Shown here one piece after another: positions 7,933 through 16,420 of a stretch of DNA of 64,000 nucleotides (position 1 is its first letter; each line of letters opens with the position of its first letter). Position numbers and translations under genes: made by a program. The notes under the pieces are model-generated. The model did not search any database. It was not told the DNA's origin and worked only from the letters and a program-made list of their open reading frames with translations. The stretch is from Streptomyces sp. MspMP-M5 (lineage in GTDB: Bacteria > Actinomycetota > Actinomycetes > Streptomycetales > Streptomycetaceae), in assembly GCF_000373585.1 (NCBI RefSeq), contig NZ_KB891901.1, forward strand, positions 19,710 to 83,709, read 5' to 3'.

Positions 7933-8616
7933 ATGACCATCCGCGTGATGCTCGTCGACGACCAGGTGCTGCTGCGCACCGGCTTCCGGATGGTGCTGGC
8001 CGCACAACCCGACATGGAGGTCGTCGCCGAGGCCGGTAACGGAGCGGAGGCCCTGGAGGTGCTGCGTTCCACCGAGGTGGACGTGATCCTCATGGACGTC
8101 CGGATGCCACAGCTCGACGGCGTCGAGGCGACCCGCCGGATCTGCGGGGGCGGTCAACCGGAGGGCGCCCCGAAGGTGCTCATCCTGACCACCTTCGACC
8201 TGGACGAGTACGCCTTCTCCGCGCTCAAGGCCGGGGCCAGCGGCTTCATGCTCAAGGACGTCCCGCCGAACGAACTCCTCGCCGCGATCCGGGCGGTGCA
8301 CAGCGGGGACGCGGTGGTCGCCCCGTCCACCACCCGCCGCCTCCTGGACCGCTTCACGCCCATGCTGCCCACCACCGGCGGCGAGCCCGGGCGGCCCGAG
8401 CTGGAGCGGCTGACCGAGCGCGAGCGCGAGGTGCTGCTGCTCGTCGCGCAGGGGCTGTCGAACGGTGAGATCGCGGCGCGGCTGGTGCTGTCCGAGGCCA
8501 CGGTCAAGACCCATGTGGGCCGGATCCTCACGAAGTTGAGCCTGCGGGACCGGGTCCAGGCGGTGGTGCTCGCCTATGAGACGGGGCTGGTCCGGGCCGG
8601 GGGCGCCGGGGCGTAG
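7933..8616 (+). CDS. NarL/LuxR-family response regulator
   Basis: This 227-residue regulator is the partner of the kinase just upstream. The receiver domain shows VDDQVLLRTG and phospho-acceptor Asp55 in LMDVRMPQLDG. The C-terminal LuxR helix-turn-helix is plain: LTEREREVLLLVAQGLSNGEIAARLVLSEATVKTHVGRIL. AGGGATCC lies in front of the ATG. The target genes are unknown; its own operon is possible given the palindrome at 6260-6275. Confidence 0.95.
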   Translation: MTIRVMLVDDQVLLRTGFRMVLAAQPDMEVVAEAGNGAEALEVLRSTEVDVILMDVRMPQLDGVEATRRICGGGQPEGAPKVLILTTFDLDEYAFSALKAGASGFMLKDVPPNELLAAIRAVHSGDAVVAPSTTRRLLDRFTPMLPTTGGEPGRPELERLTEREREVLLLVAQGLSNGEIAARLVLSEATVKTHVGRILTKLSLRDRVQAVVLAYETGLVRAGGAGA

Positions 8617-8805
8617 CGCGTCGCATCAGGCCGGGGGAGGCAGTCGACGGGTGGGCGCGGCGGCCGCGGCGGCCAGCGGCAGGCCGTCCAGCGGTGACAG
8701 GCCGCCGGACGGCCGTCCGGTGCGCCCGCTCTTCCTGTGCTCCTACAGGCTCCGCCTTGCGCCGCTTACGCTCCTGCGGCCTCTACGGCTCCCGCTAGGT
8801 CTCCC

Positions 8806-8835
8806 GGCCTGTTGGCCTGTTGGCCTGTTGGCCTG
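8806..8835. repeat. 8-base tandem repeat GGCCTGTT, three copies plus a partial
   Basis: Perfect copies start at 8806, 8814 and 8822, followed by GGCCTG. The repeat lies between the convergent response regulator and ArsR-type genes. It could vary in number by slippage. No function is apparent. Confidence 0.7.
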
Positions 8836-8869
8836 ACGGGCTGCCGGTCTGTCCGCCCGGCCCCACCCC

Positions 8870-9979
8870 TCAGCGCAGCACGCCCTCCAGGAAGTCGCTG
8901 CCCAGCCGGGCCACCACCTGGAGATCCAGCTGGTGGAGGACGTAACGCCCGCGCCGCCGGGTCTGCAGCAGTCCCGCCTTCTTCAGCACCGCGATATGCC
9001 GCGACACCTCCGGTGCCGTGATGCCGAACGTGGTCGCCAACTCGCCCGTCGTGTGCGGCCCGCGCGAGAGAGTGCGGCACAGCCGCATCCGCATCGGGTG
9101 GCCGAGCGCCTCCAGCCGCTGCTGGACGAGTTCCAGCGTGGCGTGCGCGGGCAACTCCGGGCTGGCGACCGGGTATTGGAACACCGGACGCCAGCCGGGG
9201 GCGTGGCTGAACAGCAGGTGCGGCCAGCCGAACGACGTCGGCAGGAAGGTGACCCCGGGGTCGGCGGGGTCGGCGAAGGCCGTCGTGCGCCCGCCGGCCA
9301 GCTTGTCGACCAGGATCCGGGTGGTGCCGCTGCCGTCCTGCGCCTCGTCCAGCGTCAACGCCCGCGAGGTCGCGGTCAGCGTCTCGGCCAGGCCCTTGCG
9401 GCGCAGCAGTTCGGTCTTGTGACGGGCGTCGGCGGCCAGTTGGATGCCCACCCGCCGCCAGATGTCCCCGAAGAAGGCGTCCTCGCAGTCCTGGAACAGA
9501 CGGCGCAGCCACACCCGCAGGCCGTCGGGGTCGGTCAACATCCGGTCCGTGAAGGCTGCTTGGCGCGGGCCGCGGGCCGCCGCCATCTCCCGTACGCGCG
9601 CCCGTTCACCGGCGTCGACGAGGGGCGACGGCGTGGGGCGGGTGTACCGGGGCGAGCAGCTGATCTCGAAGAAGGCGGCCACGAACCGCTCGTCGTCGAT
9701 CTGGTCCAGCTGGTCCAGCTCCTCTGCCAGCGACGCCCCGGGGCGGGCGGGCAGCAGGATGTCGGAGCGGGCGGACCGCCACAGGAAGTCCGCCTCGCAC
9801 AGCCGGTCGGCGAGGTCGGTCTTCAGTCCGGAGTTGGTCGCGGTGACCCAGCCGTGCAGGCCCGGGTGGTGGCCCGGCTCGGACAGCGCGTGCAGCGCCG
9901 CACTCAGCTCGGCCAGCGGCGAGGGCGCGAAGACGAGGCGCTCCGGCGGCAGCCCGGTGATGTCGATGACGTTGGCCAT
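8870..9979 (-). CDS. ArsR-type transcriptional regulator with DUF5937 N-terminal region
   Basis: This 369-residue protein begins VIDITGLPPERLVFAPSPLAELSAALHAL, a layout typical of actinobacterial DUF5937 regulators. It ends with an ArsR winged helix (LGHPMRMRLCRTLSRGPHTTGELATTFGITAPEVSRHIAVLKKAGLL). The long N-terminal region probably senses a ligand, which is not known. The gene faces a small divergent gene across 100 bases that contain a perfect palindrome (10015-10043). That palindrome is the best candidate for its operator, suggesting autorepression and control of the neighbour. Confidence 0.88.
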   Translation of the reverse strand: MANVIDITGLPPERLVFAPSPLAELSAALHALSEPGHHPGLHGWVTATNSGLKTDLADRLCEADFLWRSARSDILLPARPGASLAEELDQLDQIDDERFVAAFFEISCSPRYTRPTPSPLVDAGERARVREMAAARGPRQAAFTDRMLTDPDGLRVWLRRLFQDCEDAFFGDIWRRVGIQLAADARHKTELLRRKGLAETLTATSRALTLDEAQDGSGTTRILVDKLAGGRTTAFADPADPGVTFLPTSFGWPHLLFSHAPGWRPVFQYPVASPELPAHATLELVQQRLEALGHPMRMRLCRTLSRGPHTTGELATTFGITAPEVSRHIAVLKKAGLLQTRRRGRYVLHQLDLQVVARLGSDFLEGVLR

Positions 9980-10014
9980 GTCCCCATCATGCGCGAGGCC
10001 GTGACCTGCGGTGT

Positions 10015-10043
10015 CGTCGATTGACGGCTCTCGTCAATCGACG
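10015..10043. promoter_or_regulatory. Perfect inverted repeat CGTCGATTGAC-N7-GTCAATCGACG, likely ArsR-type operator
   Basis: Two exact 11-base arms flank a 7-base spacer. The site lies 36 bases upstream of the regulator ATG on one side and 37 bases upstream of the small gene ATG on the other. The inner ATTGAC/GTCAAT halves resemble ArsR-family operators. Assignment to the adjacent regulator is inference from position and symmetry. Confidence 0.75.
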
Positions 10044-10079
10044 CGCCAGAGGCGGCCCGGCCGCCCCAGAGTGAGAGCC

Positions 10080-10433
10080 ATGAACGCCATGCAGCAGCAC
10101 CTCCTCGACAGCTACCGCGCCGCCCAGCGAGGCGAGGTCGCTCCGCCCATCCCGGACGCGGCCATCGTCCGCACCGCCCGCGAGATCCGGCAGTGGCGCC
10201 GCTTCCAGGCGGTGGTCACCGACCCCGCGGAACGCTGGTGGGGACGTAAGGGACGGCTCGCCCGCAGGGGGGCGGCATGGTTCGGCCGCGGCTTCGGAAT
10301 CTCGAACGCCGGCCCTGCCGCCCCCTCCCGCCCCGCCCCCGCCCCCTCCCACCCCGCCCCTGCCCACCCCACCCCCGAAACGCCCCACGTCGCGCCCAAG
10401 AACAAGCACCACGCAGGAACGCCCTGCACCTGA
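10080..10433 (+). CDS. Small hypothetical protein divergent from the ArsR-type regulator
   Basis: This 117-residue protein has an N-terminal helical part (residues 1-75, MNAMQQHLLDSYRAAQRGE... with TAREIRQWRRFQAVV). The tail is Pro/Ala/His-rich and low complexity. ATG at 10080 is preferred because it starts the ordered part and sits just behind the operator palindrome; in-frame sequence upstream overlaps that palindrome. No known domain. It is presumably under control of the divergent regulator. Confidence 0.6.
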   Translation: MNAMQQHLLDSYRAAQRGEVAPPIPDAAIVRTAREIRQWRRFQAVVTDPAERWWGRKGRLARRGAAWFGRGFGISNAGPAAPSRPAPAPSHPAPAHPTPETPHVAPKNKHHAGTPCT

Positions 10434-10560
10434 GCCCCGCCCGCCCCAGACACCGGCCGCACTCGAACGCCCCACAGCGCATCTCCGGCAGGGCCCCGCT
10501 ACGCCGGGCCCGTCCGGCTGGACGGATGGCGGCGGCGCGTGCCGGCACGGGCAGGCGCCC

Positions 10561-10611
10561 TCACCCCTCGATTCACCTCACCCCTCGATTCAGATCACTC
10601 CTCGATGCGCC
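10561..10611. repeat. 17-base tandem repeat, three copies, at the 3' end of the aldolase gene
   Basis: TCACCCCTCGATTCA occurs at 10561 and 10578, and a diverged copy (TCACTCCTCGATGCG) at 10595, so the period is exactly 17. The third copy is the stop codon and last codons of the aldolase gene on the minus strand. The other two are downstream copies of that coding end. This looks like local duplication, not a terminator. Confidence 0.75.
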
Positions 10612-11998
10612 GGACGAAGTCGCCCACTGCCGTGCGTATGTCCTCCGCGGTCCATTCGAGTGCCAGGGAGGTGATCGTCACCTCCGTCATCGCCACACTC
10701 GGCGGGCCGCCCGGGGTCGGCTCGTACCACTTGCGGAAGAGCGTCGTCCGGGTCTCTTCGGCCTGACGGGTGCCGGCCTCGTTCAGAACCTCCGGCGGGT
10801 GGGGCAGCCATACCTGGAACTCGTGGGTGTGCGGCTCCTCGGGGTGCACGCGGAACCACGGCACGCCCGCCTGCGCCAGTCCCTCCCGCAATGCCCGGGC
10901 GACGACCTTGGCGTGGGCCGCATACGCCGGCAACCGGGGCAGCTCGCGGTCCAGCCCGACCAGGGCGGCGAGCGCGATCGGCCACTGCTGGAACAGCTGG
11001 CCGCCGTAGCGGTGGCGCCAGGCCCGGGCCTCCGCGACGAACTCCTCGGTGCCCGCCAGCGCGGCGCCCGCCATGCCGTTCAGCGATTTGTAGAAGGAGA
11101 CATAGACGCTGTCCGCGAGGGCGGCGATCTCCGGGAGCGACCTGCCGAAGTGCGGGCCGGTTTCCCAGAGTCGGGCGCCGTCGAAGTGCACCACCGCGTC
11201 CAGTTCCCGCGCCGCGGCCACCGTCGACTCCAGCTCCTCCCAGCTGGGGAGGACGTATCCGGCGTCGCGCAGCGGGAGTTCGAGGGCGAGGGTGCCGAAC
11301 GGCTCCTGGAGGTCGTAGATCTCGGCGGCCGTCGGCAGACGCGGGGCGCTCGTCGGATGCACCATGCGCAATCCGCTGACGACCGCGTAGGCGTCGCGCT
11401 CGTGCACCTCCAGATGGGACAGCGGATGGCCGGCGACCGTCGCGTTGCCCGTGCGGCCCGCCCAGCAGCGCAGGGCCACCTGCTGCGCCATCGTGCCCGT
11501 CGGGAAGAACACCGCGGCGGCGGTGCCCAGGGCCTCGGCCGTCCGGCGCTCCAGTTCGCCGACGATGCCGTTGTCGTTGCCGTAGAAGTCCGTCCAGTCG
11601 TCGAGGTCGTACACGCCGGGGGCGTCGGCGGTCAGACGGGACAGTTGCTCGGCGATGGTCTCCGGTGGGCGGCCGCACAGCGTCCGCAGCGACCCCCGGT
11701 AGGCGGCGAACCGCCGCGCCCGGTCGTCCGTCCCGTCCGCCTCGTCCTTCTTGTCCGCCTGGTCGCCGTCCGTCGTGTCGGCGGCGTCGGCGGTGTCCGC
11801 GGTGTTCGCGGCGTCGGCCCTTTCCTCGGACCCCGACCCCGACCCCGACCCCGCCCGGGCCCCGGCTCTGGCTCCGGCCACGGTCCCGACCCCGTTGCCG
11901 CCCCCGGACCCCGTCCGCTCGCTGCCCGCGCCCGGCAGCTTCCCGTCCTCGGCCAGCTGCTTTCCGGCCTCTGCTGTGTGCTTCCCGGCCTCGGTCAT
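10595..11998 (-). CDS. Threonine aldolase/beta-eliminating lyase family PLP enzyme
   Basis: This 467-residue fold-type I PLP enzyme has the cofactor Asp in HFDGARLWE (Asp273) and the Schiff-base Lys in SFYKSLNG (Lys304). It also carries the low-specificity threonine aldolase hallmarks DFYGNDNGIVGELE and FFPTGTMAQQ. The expected reaction is cleavage of a beta-hydroxy amino acid to glycine plus an aldehyde; the substrate is uncertain. The first ~92 residues are low complexity (Gly-Ser and Asp-Ala-Thr repeats) and lie outside the fold. No better ATG exists downstream, so the extension is kept. The gene is divergent from the panC cluster. Confidence 0.85.
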   Translation of the reverse strand: MTEAGKHTAEAGKQLAEDGKLPGAGSERTGSGGGNGVGTVAGARAGARAGSGSGSGSEERADAANTADTADAADTTDGDQADKKDEADGTDDRARRFAAYRGSLRTLCGRPPETIAEQLSRLTADAPGVYDLDDWTDFYGNDNGIVGELERRTAEALGTAAAVFFPTGTMAQQVALRCWAGRTGNATVAGHPLSHLEVHERDAYAVVSGLRMVHPTSAPRLPTAAEIYDLQEPFGTLALELPLRDAGYVLPSWEELESTVAAARELDAVVHFDGARLWETGPHFGRSLPEIAALADSVYVSFYKSLNGMAGAALAGTEEFVAEARAWRHRYGGQLFQQWPIALAALVGLDRELPRLPAYAAHAKVVARALREGLAQAGVPWFRVHPEEPHTHEFQVWLPHPPEVLNEAGTRQAEETRTTLFRKWYEPTPGGPPSVAMTEVTITSLALEWTAEDIRTAVGDFVRRIEE

Positions 11999-12255
11999 GA
12001 TCCCCCGCCTCAGCGTCGCCCCGCGCCGTCCGCGCGGGCTGTGGCATCGATCATCACCCCGCCGCGGCCGCCGCCGCGAGCCCTGTGGATAACTCTCCGA
12101 ATCGAGCCGGAGCGGGGTGTTCCGGCGTTCCGGTTCGGCTCCGAGACCCTCGTCTCACCCTCCGCACAGCTCTCAGGGCGGCGGGGCCTCCTCGCGTAGC
12201 ATGGCGACGAATCGTCCGGTACCCCTCGCGGACTGGAACGGAAGGCCGTCGCCGC

Positions 12256-13476
12256 GTGAACCAACATTCCTCCATCGAGGCCCAGGACCGGCCCGCCCGG
12301 CTCACCGTCGGAGTCGTCGGGGCAGGCCGCGTCGGCCCCGCGCTCGCCGCGTCGCTGCAGCTCGCCGGCCACCGCCCGGTGGCCGTCTCGGGGGTCTCCG
12401 ACGCCTCCCGCCGGCGGGCAGGCGAGCTGCTGCCCGGTGTCCCGCTGGTCCCCCCGGCCGAGGTGCTCGCCCGTGCGGACCTCGTGCTGCTGACCGTCCC
12501 CGACGACGCCCTGGCCGACCTGGTGAGCGGACTCGCCGAGACCGGTGCCGTACGGCCGGGCCAGCTGCTGGTGCACACCTCCGGCCGTTTCGGGACGGCG
12601 GTGCTGGAGCCGGCCACCCGGGCCGGTGCGCTGCCGCTGGCCCTGCACCCGGCGATGACGTTCACCGGTACGTCCGTGGACGTGCAGCGGCTGGCTGGCT
12701 GCCCGTTCGGGGTGACCGCGCCCGAGGAGCTGCGGATGGCCGCGGAGGCACTGGTCATCGAGATGGGCGGGGAGCCCGAGTGGATCGCGGAATCCGATCG
12801 TCCGCTGTATCACGCGGCGCTCGCGATCGGCGCGAACTACCTGGTCACCCTGGTGGCGCAGGCCAAGGAACTGCTGGCGAAGGCCGGTGTGCGGGCCCCG
12901 GACCGGATGCTCGGCCCGCTGCTCGGCGCGGCCCTGGACAACGCGCTGCGGTCCGGTGACGCCGCCCTGACGGGCCCGGTCGCCCGGGGCGACGCGGGCA
13001 CCGTCGCGGTCCACGTGGCGGAGCTGCGCAAGCACGCCCCTCAGGCCGTCGCCGGCTATCTCGCCATGGCTCGTATGACGGCCGACCGGGCACTGTCACA
13101 CGGCCTCCTGAAGCCGGAGCCGGCCGCGGAGTTGCTGGACGTGCTCGCCGGGCCGGCTCCCGACGGCGCCGACGCCGGACGATCCGCTGCCGGCCAGGCC
13201 ACGACCGCCGGAGAGCGGCCGTCCTCCGCCACGTCCTCCGCCACGCCCTCCACCGAGGACGAGCGTGAGCACGACGCCCCCCACGACGTCGACACCCCCG
13301 ACGACATCGATGCCCCTGACACACCGGCCACCCCAGGCACCGAAGACACCCCGGGCACCGAAGACACCTCAGGCACGCCCAACCCCCCAACATCCCCGGA
13401 CACTCCGGACAACGACCCCGGCACCCCCGGCCCCTCCGGCTCCCCCAACCCCGGCCCCCACGGAGGCGACTCATGA
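12256..13476 (+). CDS. Rossmann/DUF2520 dehydrogenase-like protein ahead of panC
   Basis: This 406-residue protein has an N-terminal NAD(P)-binding Rossmann motif (VGVVGAGRVGPALAASLQ) and a C-terminal DUF2520 helical domain containing YHAALAIGANYLVTL. The layout resembles 6-phosphogluconate dehydrogenase or ketopantoate reductase. Because panC follows with a 4-base overlap (ATGA), a ketopantoate reductase-like role in pantothenate synthesis is plausible but unproven. GTG at 12256 was chosen at the onset of the fold. The last ~90 residues are an Asp/Pro/Thr-rich disordered tail that family members elsewhere do not need. Confidence 0.85.
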   Translation: MNQHSSIEAQDRPARLTVGVVGAGRVGPALAASLQLAGHRPVAVSGVSDASRRRAGELLPGVPLVPPAEVLARADLVLLTVPDDALADLVSGLAETGAVRPGQLLVHTSGRFGTAVLEPATRAGALPLALHPAMTFTGTSVDVQRLAGCPFGVTAPEELRMAAEALVIEMGGEPEWIAESDRPLYHAALAIGANYLVTLVAQAKELLAKAGVRAPDRMLGPLLGAALDNALRSGDAALTGPVARGDAGTVAVHVAELRKHAPQAVAGYLAMARMTADRALSHGLLKPEPAAELLDVLAGPAPDGADAGRSAAGQATTAGERPSSATSSATPSTEDEREHDAPHDVDTPDDIDAPDTPATPGTEDTPGTEDTSGTPNPPTSPDTPDNDPGTPGPSGSPNPGPHGGDS

Positions 13477-14660
13477 CCTCCTCCCCCGTCAATCCGGCCC
13501 CGGACGCCTCCCGAGCCGCGTCCGGGCCCCGGCTCGTGCGCACCGCCACCGACCTGCGGGCGCTGCCGCGCGGCGGCGGTGCACGGGCCGTCGTCATGAC
13601 CATGGGTGCGTTGCACGAGGGGCACGCCGCCCTGGTCAGGGCCGCCCGGGAGCGGGTGGGGCCGCAGGGCCAGGTCGTGGTCACGGTGTTCGTCAACCCG
13701 CTGCAGTTCGGGGCGGGCGAGGATCTCGACCGGTACCCGCGGACCCTGGACGAGGACGTGGTGCTGGCCGACCGAGCGGGCGCGGACGCCGTCTTCGCGC
13801 CGTCGGCCGACGAGGTCTATCCGGGCGGGGAGCCGCAGGTCCGTATTTCCGCGGGCCCCATGGGCACCGTCCTGGAAGGCGCCAGCCGCCCCGGCCACTT
13901 CGACGGGGTGCTCACCGTCGTCGCCAAGCTGCTCCATCTGACGGCGCCGGACCTGGCGTTCTTCGGGGAGAAGGACGCCCAGCAGCTCGCCGTGATCAGG
14001 CGGATGGCCGCCGACCTGAATTTCCCGGTCGAGATCGTCGGCGTCCCCACGGTCCGGGAGGCCGACGGACTGGCCCTCTCCAGCCGCAACCGCTATCTGT
14101 CCGGCCCGGAGCGGCGCACCGCGCTCGCCCTGTCCGCGGCGCTCTTCGCGGCCCGCGACCGGCTCACCGCCGAAGAGGCGCTGCGCGCCCGCGCCGCCTC
14201 CACCGGGCACCCCGTACAGGACCGCTCCGCGGCGCTGGCCGCCCTCGGGGAGGACCGGGCGGCCGCCGACGCGCACGCCGTCGCCTACGCCGCCGCGGGC
14301 CCGCCGCACGGCCCGTCCGTGGCCAGAGCCGCGGCCGGCGCCGTCCTGGAGGACGCCGCCCACCTGGAACCACCGCTGCACCTGGACTACCTGGCCCTGA
14401 TCGACCCCCGGGACTTCACCGAGGTCCCGGACGGGTTCGAGGGCGAGGCGATCCTCGCGGTGGCCGCCAAGGTCGGCACCACCCGGCTCATCGACAACAT
14501 CCGGCTCGTGTTCACCGCGAGCCCGGCCCCGCACCCGGACACCGCCCAGGGACGGCACACCGGTCCGCAGGGCCGGCCCGCCACCGGGCCCGCCTCCGGC
14601 GCCACACGGAAGACCAGGAAGTCCACCCCACCCCCAGGCCCCCTCGGAGCGACCCGATGA
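13473..14660 (+). CDS. panC: Pantoate--beta-alanine ligase
   Basis: PanC joins pantoate and beta-alanine with ATP to make pantothenate in the cytosol. The nucleotidyltransferase HIGH-type motif is visible as MGALHEGHAALV, followed by VFVNPLQFGAGEDLDRYPR, FFGEKDAQQLAVIRRM and LSSRNRYLS. The protein is 395 residues, longer than typical (~290) because of an Ala-rich insert near residues 215-300 and a Pro/Thr-rich tail after the usual C-terminus. It overlaps the gene upstream and nadB downstream by four bases each, so the three are translationally coupled. Confidence 0.96.
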   Translation: MTSSPVNPAPDASRAASGPRLVRTATDLRALPRGGGARAVVMTMGALHEGHAALVRAARERVGPQGQVVVTVFVNPLQFGAGEDLDRYPRTLDEDVVLADRAGADAVFAPSADEVYPGGEPQVRISAGPMGTVLEGASRPGHFDGVLTVVAKLLHLTAPDLAFFGEKDAQQLAVIRRMAADLNFPVEIVGVPTVREADGLALSSRNRYLSGPERRTALALSAALFAARDRLTAEEALRARAASTGHPVQDRSAALAALGEDRAAADAHAVAYAAAGPPHGPSVARAAAGAVLEDAAHLEPPLHLDYLALIDPRDFTEVPDGFEGEAILAVAAKVGTTRLIDNIRLVFTASPAPHPDTAQGRHTGPQGRPATGPASGATRKTRKSTPPPGPLGATR

Positions 14661-16420
14661 CCGCTACCGGAACCGCCGCCGGCCCCGCCGGCATACGTCT
14701 CAGCGCCCCCGCCCCCGGATGGTCCATCACGGCCGACGTCGTCGTGGTGGGCTCCGGCGTCGCCGGGCTGACCGCCGCGCTGCGCTGCGCCGCCGCCGGC
14801 CGCCGGACCGTCGTCGTCACCAAGGCCCGGCTCGACGACGGCTCCACCCGTTGGGCACAGGGGGGGATAGCCGCGGCCCTGGGGGACGGCGACAGCCCCG
14901 AGCAGCACCTGGCCGACACCCTCGTCGCGGGCGCCGGACTGTGCGACGAGGAGGCCGTGCGGACCCTGGTCACCGAGGGCCCGGCCGCCGTCCATCGGCT
15001 GATCGCGGCCGGCGCCCGCTTCGACACCGCCCCCGGGGGCGAGGAGATTGCACTCACTAGGGAGGGCGGCCACCACCGCCGCCGGATCGCGCACGCCGGC
15101 GGCGACGCCACCGGGGCGGAGATCTCCCGTGCACTGGTCGCCGCGGTCCGCGCCGCCGGACTCCGCACCATCGAGAACGCCCTGGTCCTCGACCTCCTCA
15201 CGGACGCCGAGGGCCGCACCGCCGGCGTCACCCTGCACGTCATGGGGGAGGGCCAGCACGACGGCGTCGGTGCCGTCCACGCACCGGCGGTGGTGCTCGC
15301 CACCGGGGGCATGGGCCAGGTGTTCTCCGCGACCACCAACCCGGCCGTCTCCACCGGCGACGGGGTGGCCCTGGCGCTGCGCGCCGGCGCCGAGATCTCG
15401 GACCTTGAATTCGTCCAGTTCCACCCGACGGTGCTCTACCTGGGGCCGGACGCCGAGGGCCAACAGCCGCTGATCTCCGAGGCGGTGCGCGGCGAGGGCG
15501 CCCACCTGGTCGACGCGGACGGCACCCGTTTCATGGTCGGACAGCACGAACTCGCCGAGCTGGCCCCGCGCGACATCGTGGCCAAGGCGATCATGCGCCG
15601 CGCCCAGGAGCAGGGCACCGAGCACATGTACCTGGACGCCCGCCACTTCGGCGCCGAGATGTGGGAGCACCGCTTCCCGACCATCCTGGCCGCCTGCCGG
15701 GCGCACGGCATCGACCCGGTCACCGAGCCGATCCCGGTCGCCCCGGCGGCCCACTACGCCTCCGGCGGCGTCCGCACCGACCTGTACGGGCGGACCACCG
15801 TCCCCGGCCTGTACGCGTGCGGCGAGGTGGCCTGCACCGGTGTGCACGGCGCCAACCGGCTGGCCTCCAACTCCCTGCTGGAGGGCCTGGTGTTCGCGGA
15901 GCGGATCGCCGAGGACATCGCCTCCACCGGGGCGCCGGCCCCGGCCGCCGCCCCGGTGGAGGCCCGCGCCCCGCTGCCCCTCCTGGTGCCCGAGGCCCGC
16001 ACCGCCGTCCAGCGGATCATGACCGCCGGCGCCGGTGTGCTGCGCAGCGCGGCCAGCCTCGCCCGGGCCGCCGACGACCTCGACCGGCTCCACCGGGAGG
16101 CCGTCGAGGCCGCCTCGGACCCCGCTCCCGCATCTGTCAAGGCCCCCGAGCCGGGTGTGGAAGCCTGGGAGGCCACCAACCTGCTGTGCGTCGCCCGGGT
16201 CCTGGTCGCCGCCGCGCGGCGCCGCGAGGAGACCCGCGGCTGCCATTGGCGCGAGGACCACCCCGACCGCGACGATGCCTCCTGGCGACGGCACTTCCGC
16301 ATCACCCTCGGTGCCGACCGCACCCTGGGTGTCCGCACCACCGAGACCGCCGGCTTCCCGCCGACCGCCGGCCCCGCCCCTCAGTCCGCCCCCCTTCCCG
16401 ATACGGAGCGCACCCCGTGA
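14657..16420 (+). CDS. nadB: L-aspartate oxidase
   Basis: NadB is an FAD enzyme that oxidises L-aspartate to iminoaspartate, the first step of de novo NAD synthesis. The 587-residue protein shows the FAD dinucleotide motif VVVGSGVAGLTAALRCA and STRWAQGGIAAAL. Substrate-site features include EFVQFHPTVL, RGEGAHLVDADGTRF and HYASGGVRTDLYGRT (succinate dehydrogenase/aspartate oxidase family). ATG at 14657 overlaps the panC stop; the nadC GTG overlaps its own stop. nadA is not in the cluster. Confidence 0.96.
   Translation: MTATGTAAGPAGIRLSAPAPGWSITADVVVVGSGVAGLTAALRCAAAGRRTVVVTKARLDDGSTRWAQGGIAAALGDGDSPEQHLADTLVAGAGLCDEEAVRTLVTEGPAAVHRLIAAGARFDTAPGGEEIALTREGGHHRRRIAHAGGDATGAEISRALVAAVRAAGLRTIENALVLDLLTDAEGRTAGVTLHVMGEGQHDGVGAVHAPAVVLATGGMGQVFSATTNPAVSTGDGVALALRAGAEISDLEFVQFHPTVLYLGPDAEGQQPLISEAVRGEGAHLVDADGTRFMVGQHELAELAPRDIVAKAIMRRAQEQGTEHMYLDARHFGAEMWEHRFPTILAACRAHGIDPVTEPIPVAPAAHYASGGVRTDLYGRTTVPGLYACGEVACTGVHGANRLASNSLLEGLVFAERIAEDIASTGAPAPAAAPVEARAPLPLLVPEARTAVQRIMTAGAGVLRSAASLARAADDLDRLHREAVEAASDPAPASVKAPEPGVEAWEATNLLCVARVLVAAARRREETRGCHWREDHPDRDDASWRRHFRITLGADRTLGVRTTETAGFPPTAGPAPQSAPLPDTERTP

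Noticed and set aside
13265..14656. Upstream in-frame extension of nadB
   Set aside because: Arg/Pro/Gly-rich translation in the wrong frame of panC. The family start is at 14657, with the ATGA overlap.
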